This document shows positions 42,739 through 53,677 of a stretch of DNA of 64,000 bases, piece by piece (position 1 is the first letter of the stretch; each line of letters begins with the position of its first letter). The DNA comes from Aurelia coerulea (taxonomy: Eukaryota; Cnidaria; Scyphozoa; Semaeostomeae; Ulmaridae). Under the pieces are notes generated by a model that did no database searches, was not told where the DNA came from, and saw nothing but the letters and a program-made list of their open reading frames with translations. A program made the position numbers and the translations under genes. Location: assembly GCA_039566865.1 (NCBI GenBank), contig CM076943.1:38882663-38946662 (forward strand), written 5' to 3'.

Positions 42739-44691
42739 CAGGGGCGGTCTGGCACCATAGTTGTAGGGAGGCTAGCAAACGAAAAGGGCCCGGTTCAGGG
42801 TGTGGCAGATACATTTTTTACCCTATACTTACTAAAGAAATCACCTTAAACACTATAAGTCGATACATTGTCGATATTAGTTATTGATTAATATATATGC
42901 CATGCCATTGTCTATTGATATGCCGAAGAGTACGAAGAGCAACTTTTATTTGAGAAAAAACATTCTGCACGTTTCGTACTTTATCTCAATCAAACGTTGT
43001 TTACATACAGTTAACTTAGATCCTAATATACCATCATGGTTCTTCATGGTTCTTCATGGCTCCAAAATACAATTTCTTTGGAAACGTTAATAAAAGCCAG
43101 AGTGGCAAATAAGAGTAATGAAACTAGTCGCTCTCAACGCTCTTCATTGCACACTTCTTATCGTAGTATCTGCAATCTCTAACAGGGGCGGATCCAGCCC
43201 GAAGTTGAAGGGGGGCAACTTGCAAAGAGGGCGCCGAGAACATGGCAGAAAATGAGCGCGCCGAAGGCGCGCGAAATTTTTTGGACGTTTTTTAAAGAAA
43301 ATTCTTTGATTCATTACTAAATAAGGCCTTGATTTATCTGTTTCCCCCATATTCAAATCGAAACAGTTAGAAACTTATGCGTTAGAGTCAGGACGAGGGG
43401 CGCTTTTCTCGCCAAAATAGGGGCGCCAAGCTGAGTTTTCATGTGAAGGGGGGCATTTGCCCCCACTTACCCCCCCCCCCCTAAATCCGCCACTGATCTC
43501 TAAATTGAATTCACCAGGCCCGTCGGAACGAAATTCGCATTGGGGGTTGCTGAAACAAGAAACTAGATGCTAGTGCAGCTATGACAAATCTCTTTTCGCA
43601 GCGGCATGGCACTGGTAAATTTAATGGGAGGGCATTGAAATGAGGGGGCTGCTGGGGGCAAAGCCCCCAGGAAAATTTTTGGGGCCACGCCCTTTACTTT
43701 GGCTTAGAGTGCATCACCCAATATCATGCTTGCCATTAGCGACAAGGAAACTTTGATAGTTTTATGAAAGTTATCCAATGAATCGGAGCACGAGGAAAAT
43801 TTATGAAGAAAGATTCTTTACTTTGGCTTAGAATGCATCTCCCCATATCATGCTTGCCATTAGCTCATTAGCGATAAGGAAAACCTTGATAGTTTTGTGA
43901 TTGACTGAGAACATGCTACTTTAGTCTATTTTGACGTTTTGGGTCTAATCATGTAACATGTCGGGTCTATCACAAAACTGCTTTCAACATTCTGGGACTG
44001 CGTCAAGCCTAAGAGTTTTGGTCTGGGTCTTCACAAACTTCTTTTGGTCTACGAGTTTTGGGTCTGGCTTGTACACCCCGTATCTCTTTTTGCCCCGGGA
44101 ATTGGGCCCTCGTGGTTAGTCTGGCCCACTAGTCAAATTTCCCTAAAAGATGCCTTGCTGATGGTGCAATGGGGGCTCCATATAAAACCTATACGGAGGT
44201 CATGGGAATCATGGGGGAGCAGGAGGAATCACTGTATATTTAAGCTCTTATGGTCGCAGGTCCTCACAGGTTCATGGGACAGAGAGGGGGCAGGGGGACT
44301 CCATGCAATGAAGTCCCTGAAAATGTTTGTTATTAATTGAATGAGACTGACGTAACCCGCAAGTATTACAGTCATATTCGGGGTCCTACAATGACTGACA
44401 TCTGCTAATTAGAGAACACTTTTGAATTTTTTTATTTCATAGGCCAATTCAAATTTAGCAGAAAGACAAGTTTCAGAGAAATAGTACTCTGAAGCTGTCT
44501 ACAGAGATTAAGAACTTATCTGTAGTCACCATTGTTTCATTTCTACGTGATAATGAACTTCCACATTAATTCAAATTATATAAATTTTCTCTTCCAACTT
44601 TGCGAAAAGGGCCCGTAATTTTTTTTAATTTTACATGTCAGAGGGCCCGGGGGGCGATCGCCTCTTTGCCCCCCGGGCCAGACCGCGCCTG
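42739..44691. mobile_element. hAT-like element K with nested hAT MITE
   Basis: Ends CAGGGGCGGTCTGGC and the inverse GCCAGACCGCGCCTG, flanked by a perfect 8-base duplication ACCGAATT (42731-42738 and 44692-44699). The 1953-base interior has no transposase frame. It includes two direct copies of an approximately 75-base unit (43690-43765, 43817-43900) and the nested element at 43183-43495. Confidence 0.85.
43183..43495. mobile_element. hAT MITE L, nested in K
   Basis: 313 bases. Ends CAGGGGCGGATCCAG and the inverse CTAAATCCGCCACTG. Perfect 8-base duplication ATCTCTAA (43175-43182 and 43496-43503). Classic hAT terminal form. Because it lies inside K, it is the younger insertion. Confidence 0.9.
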
Positions 44692-44699
44692 ACCGAATT

Positions 44700-45458
44700 T
44701 GTAAACTTTGTCAAGGTAACCCCTCAAAAATTGTAGCAGGATCGCCAGATGTACCAAATTATTTAGGCACACCGTCACTAATTGTAATAATCCCGAAAAT
44801 TGTCTTCTCACGCTCCCATTTTATAACAAAACTCAATACGCTCACGAAAATCTATGACCTAAAAACCACTTAGGTTCCACATGGACTTTGTCGCTTTGTA
44901 TCTCCAAATCGATAAAACATAATAAAACGTATGAGATTTGAAAAATAGAAGGATTATATCCTTGTCATTCTTATTTTGGAATTTGTGCTTCGTGACATTA
45001 AGATATTTGCTAATGTCAGCATTTACCTATTTTGTACTCAAAAATGAGCGATTTTTAGCAAAAATGCTGAATATTCATAAATATACCTGCTAGTTCATAT
45101 GATGTTGCTCATCTTTCGAAAAAGGAAGCCTAACGTGGTTTTTCGTCAGTACGCATGCGCAACAACCAATTATTGAAGACGTCATAAAAAATTAATAAAA
45201 TATATATCAAATGAAAGCCCGTTTCAAGACAAGTTCAGCAATGTTTTTTTCATTGTCATAGAGCCAGTGGTTCAGAAGTTATGACTTGAAAGGTATTTAT
45301 TTTGAGGAGTACTCAATTTAAGGTTAAGTGTTAACCCCCTGAATCAGTGTCAACATTTTTGAAATTGAAATGAAAGGATGCTGCCTAGATAGAAAATAAA
45401 AGTCACAAAACTAGACTATTCTGGAGATACTCAACGAGCTGTGTGGAAAAATTCACTA
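44700..45458. other. No gene recognised
   Basis: AT-rich, no exon or bounded repeat seen. Confidence 0.35.
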
Positions 45459-46801
45459 AGGGCCTGTTTATATGAGGCGGGCTGGCCCGTTAGCGAGCTG
45501 GCTCGCCTTCAGGCGAGATCCTACTTACCTGGTCACAGCTTTGTAAACAGTAGGGTAAGACGGGGTAAAGTGAACTACGGGGTAAAGTGAACTACTCAGA
45601 ACATTCGCGCTTCTCTCCAAAAGTAAGCATACAATAATAAAACATGATTTATGCCCAATGCTTTTTTATATGTGCTCACAGAAAATGAAAACTTTTTTGT
45701 AAAATAGTTCTTCCTGTTGCTGCAAAAAATCCCTTTACCCGAGGCAGTAAAAACAACCTCGGGAAATTATGATTGTTAGGTTTGGGCTCCTATCTTTGGT
45801 CTTAATTTTTGACCCCAAGACGAAATTCATTTCTATCATTGTTTTAATTGATTTGAAGCACATACCATGTGTTTACTTTTTCCAAAAGGAAAGTGCCAAG
45901 AAAGACTTTTTTGTACGCTAACATAATATTTTAAAAAGTCTACCGTCCAGTCGATATTTTGATTCGACCGGGGTAAAGTGAACTACCCATGATTTTTTAT
46001 TTTCTCATGTGAACATGAAGCCAGATGAAGAAGATCTTCTCAATCTCATTTGATTCATAATTCTGCCTTCAGAAAATCATAATTTGCAGGATAATTTTTC
46101 GCTCTGATGACACAAAAATATATTCAGATACCAGCTCCCTGAAAAACCTCCAAAAATTTGACAGCCGAAGTTTGACCTTCATTCAAAAATGCGGTTACTG
46201 ATCCAAGAATTTTGTTGGGATTTGATGAAGCAAGCATACCTATCGACATGGAAAGGATAAATGGCCATCACTGTGAAATTAGAATATTGATAATCGATAT
46301 AGATTTACAACTATTTTTGGTTTTATTTCTGGGCGGAGGTTTCAGGGCAAAGTTAACTACTTTGAAAATATTGTTTCTCTTTGTGGTAATTTGGTATTTA
46401 TATGCAATATAGTATTTTCCAAGTATATTCCCATTATTGTTCATCGACTTGTATTCAGGTCTCGCAATCTGACTCGAATTTGTGACTTAGACAATAGTTT
46501 TTGGTTAATATTTGATCTGCAAAGATCGTTCTCAACATAGGTCTTAATTTAATTTTTTTTAATATCACTCTTGTGAAATTTTTGGGTTTGTTTCGTTTTG
46601 GCATGTGAAGAACTCCTTAGAGTTGCAAAATAAATCATGTTTTCGGGTATTACCAGCATCATTTTGGTTTTATCGAACAATTGCTGAGTAGTTCACTTTA
46701 CCCCGTCCTGGGGTAAAGTGAACTAGGCAGAGCGGTCGCCAAAGAAAGCTCTTTTGTGAGACAATGGAAAAAGATTTGAAAAATATTTTTGCTGGATAAA
46801 C

Positions 46802-48052
46802 TATGGAACGCCGTTTGCACAAAAATGACATAAACACAGTTTATGTTACATAAACTATGTTTATGTGCACATAAACTGTGTTTATGTACATAAACATAGT
46901 TTATGTGAACATAAACATAGTTTATGTACATAAACATAGTTTATGTCCATTTTTGTGCACATAAACATAGTTTATGTACATAAACTATGTTTATGTGCAC
47001 ATAAACTATGTTTATGTACATAAACTATGTTTATGTGCACAAAAATGGACATAAACTGTGTTTATGTACATAAACTATGTTTATGTGCACATAAACTATG
47101 TTTATGTACATAAACACAGTTTATGTCCATTTTTGTGCAAACGGCGTCGTCCCTATTGTTCTAAAAGGCGTCATAATCATAGTCATAATGAGTCCCTGTA
47201 GCGTCACGTCTGTAAGAATAGCTGGCTTATCGCATTCAGAACACAACTGTGGTCCTTTTCCCGCAGGACAGTGACAATTTTTTTTTCATTTTCATTTCAT
47301 TTTAAATTCTTTATACACAAAACAACGACAATGAGTCTCTATAGTATTGAATATCCAGTTGAATATTCAATCCGTTGAATATCCAGCAACTCTCGACTGA
47401 TCCTCTGCAGAATATCCCCCACGGTGAAAACTGACGACCTTTCATCTCGTGTAGGAAGTGGCCCTAAAATTCCATGTAACGAAAACGCAAAGAAAAGTAA
47501 AACGCAATCTCCATACTTTCCAACCATCTTACAAACAAATCTGTATCTGTGCAAGATTGGATGGAGCAAACTGACGCACCACGTGCTGTCTTTCCCCTCT
47601 TTTACGAGGAACGTGTCAACCGACTTCACTCTAAATTCTCCCAAGTGTTCACAAGAACGAGTGCCGTAATTTGCAAACTGATCCTCTGGGAACAATTTAG
47701 ACCCGTATCAGAACAATGGGTACGACGCCGTTTGCACAAAAATGGACATAAACTATGTTTATGTGCACATAAACATAGTTTATGTACATAAACATAGTTT
47801 ATGTGCACAAAAATGGACATAAACTATGTTTATGTACATAAACTATGTTTATGTGCACATAAACTATGTTTATGTACATAAACATAGTTTATGTCCATTT
47901 TTGTGCACATAAACTATGTTTATGTACATAAACTATGTTTATGTGCACATAAACATAGTTTATGTTACATAAACACAGTTTATGTGCACATAAACATAGT
48001 TTATGTAACATAAACTATGTTTATGTCATTTTTGTGCAAACGGCGTTCCATA
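46802..48052. mobile_element. Foldback element O with hairpin-unit arrays
   Basis: Ends TATGGAACGCCGTTTGCAC and its exact inverse, flanked by ATAAAC on both sides. Each arm (46808-47146 and 47725-48047) is bounded by ACGCCGTTTGCACAAAAATG and its inverse. Each is filled with units ACATAAAC-NNN-GTTTATGT: 14 in the left arm, 13 in the right. Units are grouped in blocks (6, 4, 4 against 6, 4, 3) by GCACAAAAATGG spacers. The loop NNN is ATA or its inverse TAT, or ACA/TGT. The centre (47147-47724) is single-copy. Confidence 0.9.
47339..47695 (-). CDS. Unrecognised ORF in the centre of element O
   Basis: 118 open codons on the minus strand, including VKEGKDSTWCVSLLHPIL and LLFFAFSLHGILGPLPTRDE. I know no matching family. 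It could be cargo of the foldback element or chance; no splice or promoter evidence. Confidence 0.2.
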   Translation of the reverse strand: MFPEDQFANYGTRSCEHLGEFRVKSVDTFLVKEGKDSTWCVSLLHPILHRYRFVCKMVGKYGDCVLLFFAFSLHGILGPLPTRDERSSVFTVGDILQRISRELLDIQRIEYSTGYSIL

Positions 48053-48578
48053 ATAAACTGACCCAAAACACAATGTCAAAACAACGTTAAAAAGTTTGCC
48101 CTCAGCTACAATCTCTTTAGGATATCCTTGAAAAACCTCCAAAATAGTTCACTTTACCCCGTCTTACCCTAGTTTGCGTTTATATGTATGCCGAGCTGGC
48201 CCGTCTTGCCGAGATCCCGGTTATCGAGTGCCGGGATCCCGCCTCAAACGGGCTGACTTTTCTCATATAAACGGAAGAAACGGGCTAGCCCGCCTATAAC
48301 GCACGCGCAGAACACAGCAGATTTGTTAAGTTTCTAAAAATGGAAGACCCTTTGTCACATTTGGCGCCAAGGCTGTAATCTTTCTTTTGTAAAAATGAAA
48401 GAACAGGAAAATATTTCTTCATTCTTTCAAATTTACACAAAAGAAAGACGGCACGTGGCACCCAAGGGCCGGGCTGGCTCGGGGCTGGCTCACTATCTAA
48501 TTTCTCATATAACACCGAGCTAGCTTGAAGGCGAGCCAGCTCGCTAACGGGCCAGCTCGCCTCATATAAACAGGCCCT

Positions 48579-49168
48579 CACTGGCGATTGTCTTCCTTAT
48601 CTTCATTGCTCAGCATCATGTAGACATTAAATATTTGACCATCCAAAGGGCTGCCTAGATTCTGTGTGGCTTTTTCACTTTCATAGCCTTTCAAAGCCGA
48701 TTGTACTTTAACTTTTTCTAAGAACGCTTTGATGTTACCAGAACCATCGAAACACTTTATCTATGATTAGTTTGGCTAAGGTGTGATGCGTTAATCATTG
48801 TATTTGTTGATTTTGTGCAATCAATCGAAAAGTGAGACTATTAGTTAACTGGCATACACTTGAGGCACACCTATAAGGAACATGGACACATTTAATTTGA
48901 ACCAATCAGCGTGTTAGTTACATCGGTGAGATTAACCAATGGCACTACGTAATCTAACATCACGTGATGCACTCTGATTGTGCGGAAATTAGCGGCGAGG
49001 TTGAATACAAAAATACCTTCTCCAAAAACTGGCTACAAACAAATGCATTTTTGACCGATCAGGAATGTTTCCATATTTTCGGTGAGGCTATACGCTTACC
49101 GAAACTCCTACCGTCTCGTATTTTCATATTTAACTCAGATTGAGAGAAATCTATGCCGTAATAACGCC
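48579..49168. other. No gene recognised
   Basis: No exon or bounded repeat found between MITE M and PB-A2. Confidence 0.35.
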
Positions 49169-49172
49169 TTAA

Positions 49173-50368
49173 CCCTATTACTACGGGGGGCACAATGTTT
49201 CCACGGCAAACTTTATTTGATGCAGTGTCGTTAGTTCGAAAGATAAAGAGCTGAAACTTTGCGAATTTTCCTAAACTTTTAAAAGGCTAATTAAAATTTG
49301 AAATTTTATTTCAAAATGATAGACACTGATCACGTGACCAGCCTCTTTTCAACACGTGGTCAACATGAAATTTAACGAAGTGAGTCTAATTTTGCCAGGA
49401 TGATACCAGAGCCTTGCCAATACCAGCATTCGATAACTCTCGATGAGAGCTTTCAGATGATATACAATTTTATCAATTTTTGATGACGTCAGCAATTTTA
49501 ACGTTCATGACGTCTTTAAAGTCTATGACAACATATTCATAATAACAAATGTATTAGATCATCTTAAATTGCCATAAATATTTGTAATCACTATGAATAA
49601 CTTCAAGGCATTTTTGAGTATTTGCATCGGTAATTAGGGGTTAAAGTGAAACAATGACAAGCTGATGTAAATAAATGATTAATATACCGGGTTAGCCAGA
49701 AAAAAGTTCCCACTTTCGACAGGCCAGGATAAATCCCACACTAGGCCAATTTTAGTTGTTTTTGTTTTAATCTTTTGTCAATATCCTATATTATTCTGGG
49801 TTATTTTTGCAGATTTTTCGGATGCCACTTTATCGATATATCAATGATTTCTTGAAATTTTGTGGCTGCAGACTGCAAATATCTGCAAAAATCTGCAAAA
49901 AATAACCCAGAATAATATAGGATATTGGCAAAAAGATTAAATCAAAAACAACTAAAATTGGCATAGTATGTGATTTATCCTGGCCTGTCAAAAGTGGGAA
50001 CTTTTTTTGGCTCACTCGGTATGATCGAAATAATGAGCTTAAGTGGATATCATATTGCCGATTTTTACTCAGTGGTGCTTTGTGATACATTCCAATATTA
50101 GTATGAGAGAAATTATTAAATGAAAGCTAAAATATTGCCAATATTGCTAATAGTAAGCAAATACTGCAATTTTCCTCAATTATTACGCCATAGTAACGTC
50201 ATGGATGTAATGAAGAATTAAAAAAGTAGCCTATTGTGTAGATTTTGTTCATCTAAACCATTGTACTAAGTTTAATTCTCATATCTGCAATATTGACGAA
50301 GTTACGGAGTGGTGCCCACCCTCCCCTCCCAGGACTACAAGGGTCCAAAAATGCCCGGTAAAATAGGG
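49173..50368 (+). mobile_element. PB-A2: piggyBac-like MITE with nested TA-6
   Basis: Flanked by TTAA (49169-49172, 50369-50372). Starts CCCTATTACTACGGGGGG and ends with GGTAAAATAGGG. Homologous along its length, in opposite orientation, to PB-A1. It retains one intact TGACGTCA (49494-49501) where A1 keeps several. Interrupted at 49687-50019. Confidence 0.85.
49687..50019. mobile_element. TA-6 MITE, almost fully palindromic
   Basis: 333 bases with arms of about 135 bases: CCGGGTTAGCCAGAAAAAAG to GGTTATTTTTGCAGATTTTT and the inverse. Flanked by TA (49685-49686, 50020-50021). PB-A1 shows the empty site. Could fold into a long hairpin. Confidence 0.9.
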
Positions 50369-50372
50369 TTAA

Positions 50373-51129
50373 AATCAACTGAAACCAAGGCAACGGCAAC
50401 GACTAATGTTTCAGGTTGAGCAGATATATATGCCTTGACGGTGCTGCACAACATCAAAAAGGGGTAGTATCTCCTATAATAACATTCTCAGCAATTCTCA
50501 GAAAAACTCAGCAAGAAACCTTAATCAATAGTGTCAATAATAGATGGTAAATTACGAGATATTCACCAATTCTCCATTTGCTATGATGAGCAACACCAGA
50601 CATTTCCAAAAATCTATAGTTTTCATGCGACATAAATCAAATTATCTTTATTGCTCTCGTTGCTATGACAATAAGAAGATATCAAGTTATGATTATCATG
50701 ATTAATACCAACATGATTGAAACAATGAAATGAGGCATTAAATTGAAATTTTTGTTCAAATTGAGTTGGATATGATCAAGCACATCAATCTTGAGTCAAA
50801 CGTCATGAAAATCACCAAAGTTCCCAACTCAAGCCTTCAACTCAGACCAATGGATCTTTTTTTAATAAATGCTCTCCACCTTAACTGACTGCGCATGGTG
50901 CTTCACTATGGACTGTTTTGTCACAAACACGTTGAAGTGCAGGGCCCTATGTCACAAAAAGTGGCGGAGTGATTTTTTGATGTAAATTTGTGGCAACATG
51001 CTTTTCTACCTTCTTTGGCATGCAGGGAAGGAGGAAAACGTTGGTGCAAGGTTTTCTGACCACGTTTAACGGAATTTTTTCGAGTTTTTGTGCCATTATC
51101 TGCGGTTGCTGCAGAGTCATGACATCAAC
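50373..51129. other. No gene recognised
   Basis: No exon or bounded repeat found. Confidence 0.35.
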
Positions 51130-51945
51130 TCTTTGCAAATGGCTATATTGTCTATTAGATTGTGCAAAAATTTATTGGGAGTAAAGAGGAATACCTCCAA
51201 CATAGGATGTCGATGTGAACTAGGTACACACAATCTTAATGCAATAGGATTCAAATCAACAATCAAAAATTGGTTACGCATAGCTGGTGGAAATAGAAAT
51301 AGGATCATAAGTAAATTATATAGGAAACGCTTAGAACATATTTCTTCATGGGCGACTAACATAAAAAATATTCTTTTTAAACACGGGATGGGAGATTTAT
51401 GGGAAACATATCACGATACTGAAAATGACACCATCAGCAGTAGTTTAGTTAGTAAAATCCACCAACGAATCATGGATTGCGAGCAACAAAGTACATTCAC
51501 AGAACTGCATAAACAACCTAAGATGCGCACTTATCACCAATTAAAAAACGACTTTATCATGGAACCGTACTTATCTGAAGTAAAATCATTGCCTTCGCGA
51601 GTGACGATAAGTAAATTTCGACTTTCTGATCATCGCTTGCAGATAGAAAGTGGTAGATATGATAGGCCCAGAAAAAAACACGAAGACAGAAAGTGGCAAA
51701 CATGTGGTACTCTTGAAGACGAAAAACACTGTCTTTTAAGTTGTCGCATTAACGAAACAATGAGGGAAACACCGTTCAATACCATTTCAAAGTTTAAACC
51801 TACTTTCAGTCACATGGATGCTTCGTCAAAATTCTTATATTTAATGACAGCACGTGATCCAAATATATCAGATATTATATATGAATATATCAATACATGT
51901 TTAACATCATCCTATGAACAGAATGATAGTGCTAGCAATCCATGA
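51130..51945 (+). pseudogene. LINE ORF2 C-terminal part
   Basis: Open frame carrying the post-RT region of a non-LTR retrotransposon: RLCKNLLGVKRNTSNIGCRC then ELGTHNLNAIG, later RVTISKFRLSDHRLQIESGR and WQTCGTLEDEKHCLLSCRIN. The last is the Cys/His end motif (C-x8-H-x4-C) typical of such proteins. The RT domain itself is absent, so this is a 5'-truncated copy. About 270 codons are intact, so it is fairly young. It belongs to a different clade from the LINEs at 13.6 kb and 40 kb. Confidence 0.8.
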
Positions 51946-52700
51946 TCCATAGTATTGTCAACACTTTAAATCTCTTTAGTTCTATTTTAGTTATCTTTAT
52001 TTCGCAATGTTATGTTCATCTTACAGTCTTAACGTAGCTGGTAAAATATACTATTTCTTCAAAAGTATTAGGTTATTTTGAGTTAATGAAAATCTGAAAA
52101 AATATTAAGATCAAAGAGGATGTAGTGCTTATATGTCATAGGTCTAAGAGATACAGTATAAAAGGCCCATCCTTTGAATTTTCGTCACGCAAAACAGTTT
52201 TTAAAGAATTGCTTCCCAAAAAATATCGTTTTAAGCATCCAATTCTTTTGTTTTATGTTCAGTGTTTGCTAAAAATATTGTTTATAGCTCCAAAAACCTC
52301 ATACACGGGCGGCTTTCAACCAGCCTTGTTTACAGCATGGATATCTCTTTTCACCAACTGTCCATTTCATTAGCTTTTCCTTCAATTTCTTTTCTTTTGA
52401 GGGTGGACAGCAAGAATGTTTCCAGGCAACTGTGTTGATAATGTTTTCATAAATGGATATTGATTTAAAACAATCGCACAAACACTTATGGATCTAGTGA
52501 CTCGAAATAGGGCAAGGTCTCAAAAAATTAATGCAGTAAGAGAAAGGCTCGAGCTACTAGTTTTACATTCTAAATGGTAAAAAGGAAAACTTGATTTTGA
52601 GTTATGTATGAGATGCTAGACTGGAAACATTTCCAGACCCTGATTTGTTTGACAAATTTTCACATGCTTTCACGGAGCGTGCAAGCTACTGTTGTCATGA
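51946..52700. other. LINE 3' flank, no gene
   Basis: Probable LINE 3' UTR at the start; no exon supported after it. Confidence 0.35.
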
Positions 52701-52922
52701 TTTTGCCATCTTAAGAATTGCCTGGGAAGTATCAGTTCTGAAGACCGTGTAAGAATTCATGCTTCCTGGCACAGGGAATATTACCAAGACACAGTTTTTC
52801 CAAAGAAAATTCTTTGGGCCGAGAAACGGTACGAGGAACAGATTTTTCCAGAAGATAACGAATTTTCGAAATGGCGTGTAAAACCTGGTAGACCAGTTTC
52901 AATCGTTACGAAGGAAAGATAG
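52701..52922 (+). CDS. Orphan coding-looking stretch
   Basis: 73 open codons ending in TAG, with residues such as NCLGSISSEDRVRIHASWHR then EYYQDTVFPKKILWAEKRYE and KWRVKPGRPVSIVTKER. It is rich in aromatic and charged residues and looks protein-like. No ATG or clear acceptor was pinned down. It may be the last exon of a plus-strand gene or part of a transposon; family unknown. Confidence 0.3.
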   Translation, partial: FCHLKNCLGSISSEDRVRIHASWHREYYQDTVFPKKILWAEKRYEEQIFPEDNEFSKWRVKPGRPVSIVTKER

Positions 52923-52984
52923 AGCAATCAATGCCTAAAAGATTTAAGAAGTCATAAAACCCCAGCAGGCTCCTGAAAAAGTTT

Positions 52985-53025
52985 GTTTCTTCTGTTTGTT
53001 TGTTTGTTTGTTTGTTTTTTGTTTC
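52985..53025. repeat. (GTTT)n microsatellite
   Basis: Five or more GTTT units followed by a T-run. Region 52925-53616 otherwise shows no gene. Confidence 0.8.
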
Positions 53026-53616
53026 TTCGAAAAACTTGTAGGATTAAGATCTTAGCCCCCAGGCTCCTATTTCAAAACATAAATTGCAACTTTACCTCAA
53101 CTTTCTAAAAATCCTTTAAAGATGACCCCTTTTCTAATAAAAGGCCCCCAAAAGGCTCTGAATTCTATAACAAGGTTCTTGAAATTCAAGTCTAAGGAAA
53201 TACATCAGACGATAGGCGATCATAAGATCCTCACAATCCTCTAGGAACAAGACAAAGAAAAAATTGCGTTATCCATTCTGTTAAGAAAAGAGCAGTAAAT
53301 TTAGGCCTGTTTTTGAAATGTCATACTTCTCAATGATGTGTTCCCCAAGAATAAAAACTCGATAAAATAGCCATAAAACTGTTTAGAAAAATTGGCACCA
53401 ATGTTTTTCTGTTTCTTGGTATCATGAAGAACAGAGAAAAGTATGTTGCCGCACATTTACATCCAAAAGATACTCAGATACATATGTTTCTGCACTATTG
53501 CACAGAAGAATTGAAACAAAATACACACGTTCAGTCTGTGAGCACATTATATGCTTCTTATTGCGCATGGTTCTAATGCTATAGATCTTATGGCTCTTTT
53601 TAGAAACGTTCCAGAT

Positions 53617-53622
53617 TTTAAT
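53617..53622 (-). terminator. Possible poly(A) signal of EXD1-like copy 2
   Basis: ATTAAA on the minus strand, about 55 bases after the stop codon of the last exon. Common variant of the AATAAA signal; no cleavage site can be proven. Confidence 0.35.
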
Positions 53623-53677
53623 TAAGTTCCACTTGCTCTTAATTTGTCACTTTATGGTTCAATATTATTTACAGAAA

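Larger units (their letters stand above)
45553..48169. mobile_element. TA-7 element nested in MITE M
   Basis: Ends GGGTAAGACGGGGTAAAGTG and the inverse CACTTTACCCCGTCTTACCC. TA flanks at 45551-45552 and 48170-48171; removing the element with one TA restores the MITE M sequence except for one base. The motif GGGGTAAAGTGAACTA recurs inside at 45580s, 45970 and, as a back-to-back inverted pair, at 46688-46727. No transposase recognised. Confidence 0.8.
45459..48578. mobile_element. Palindromic MITE M, copy 2, carrying TA-7
   Basis: Outer ends AGGGCCTGTTTATATGAGGC and the inverse GCCTCATATAAACAGGCCCT, with the same internal boxes as copy 1 (30130-30550). At the site corresponding to GTAAACAGCAGTTTGCG of copy 1 it is interrupted by a 2.6 kb element (45553-48169). 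Confidence 0.85.

Noticed and set aside
46822..48031. CRISPR-like regular repeats
   Set aside because: Units are separated by 0-2 bases, not unique spacers, and the sequence is animal. It is a transposon-internal hairpin array.
45459..48578. Exact target duplication for MITE M
   Set aside because: Only a CACT/CACTA-like match flanks copy 2 and nothing comparable flanks copy 1, so I do not assign a superfamily.
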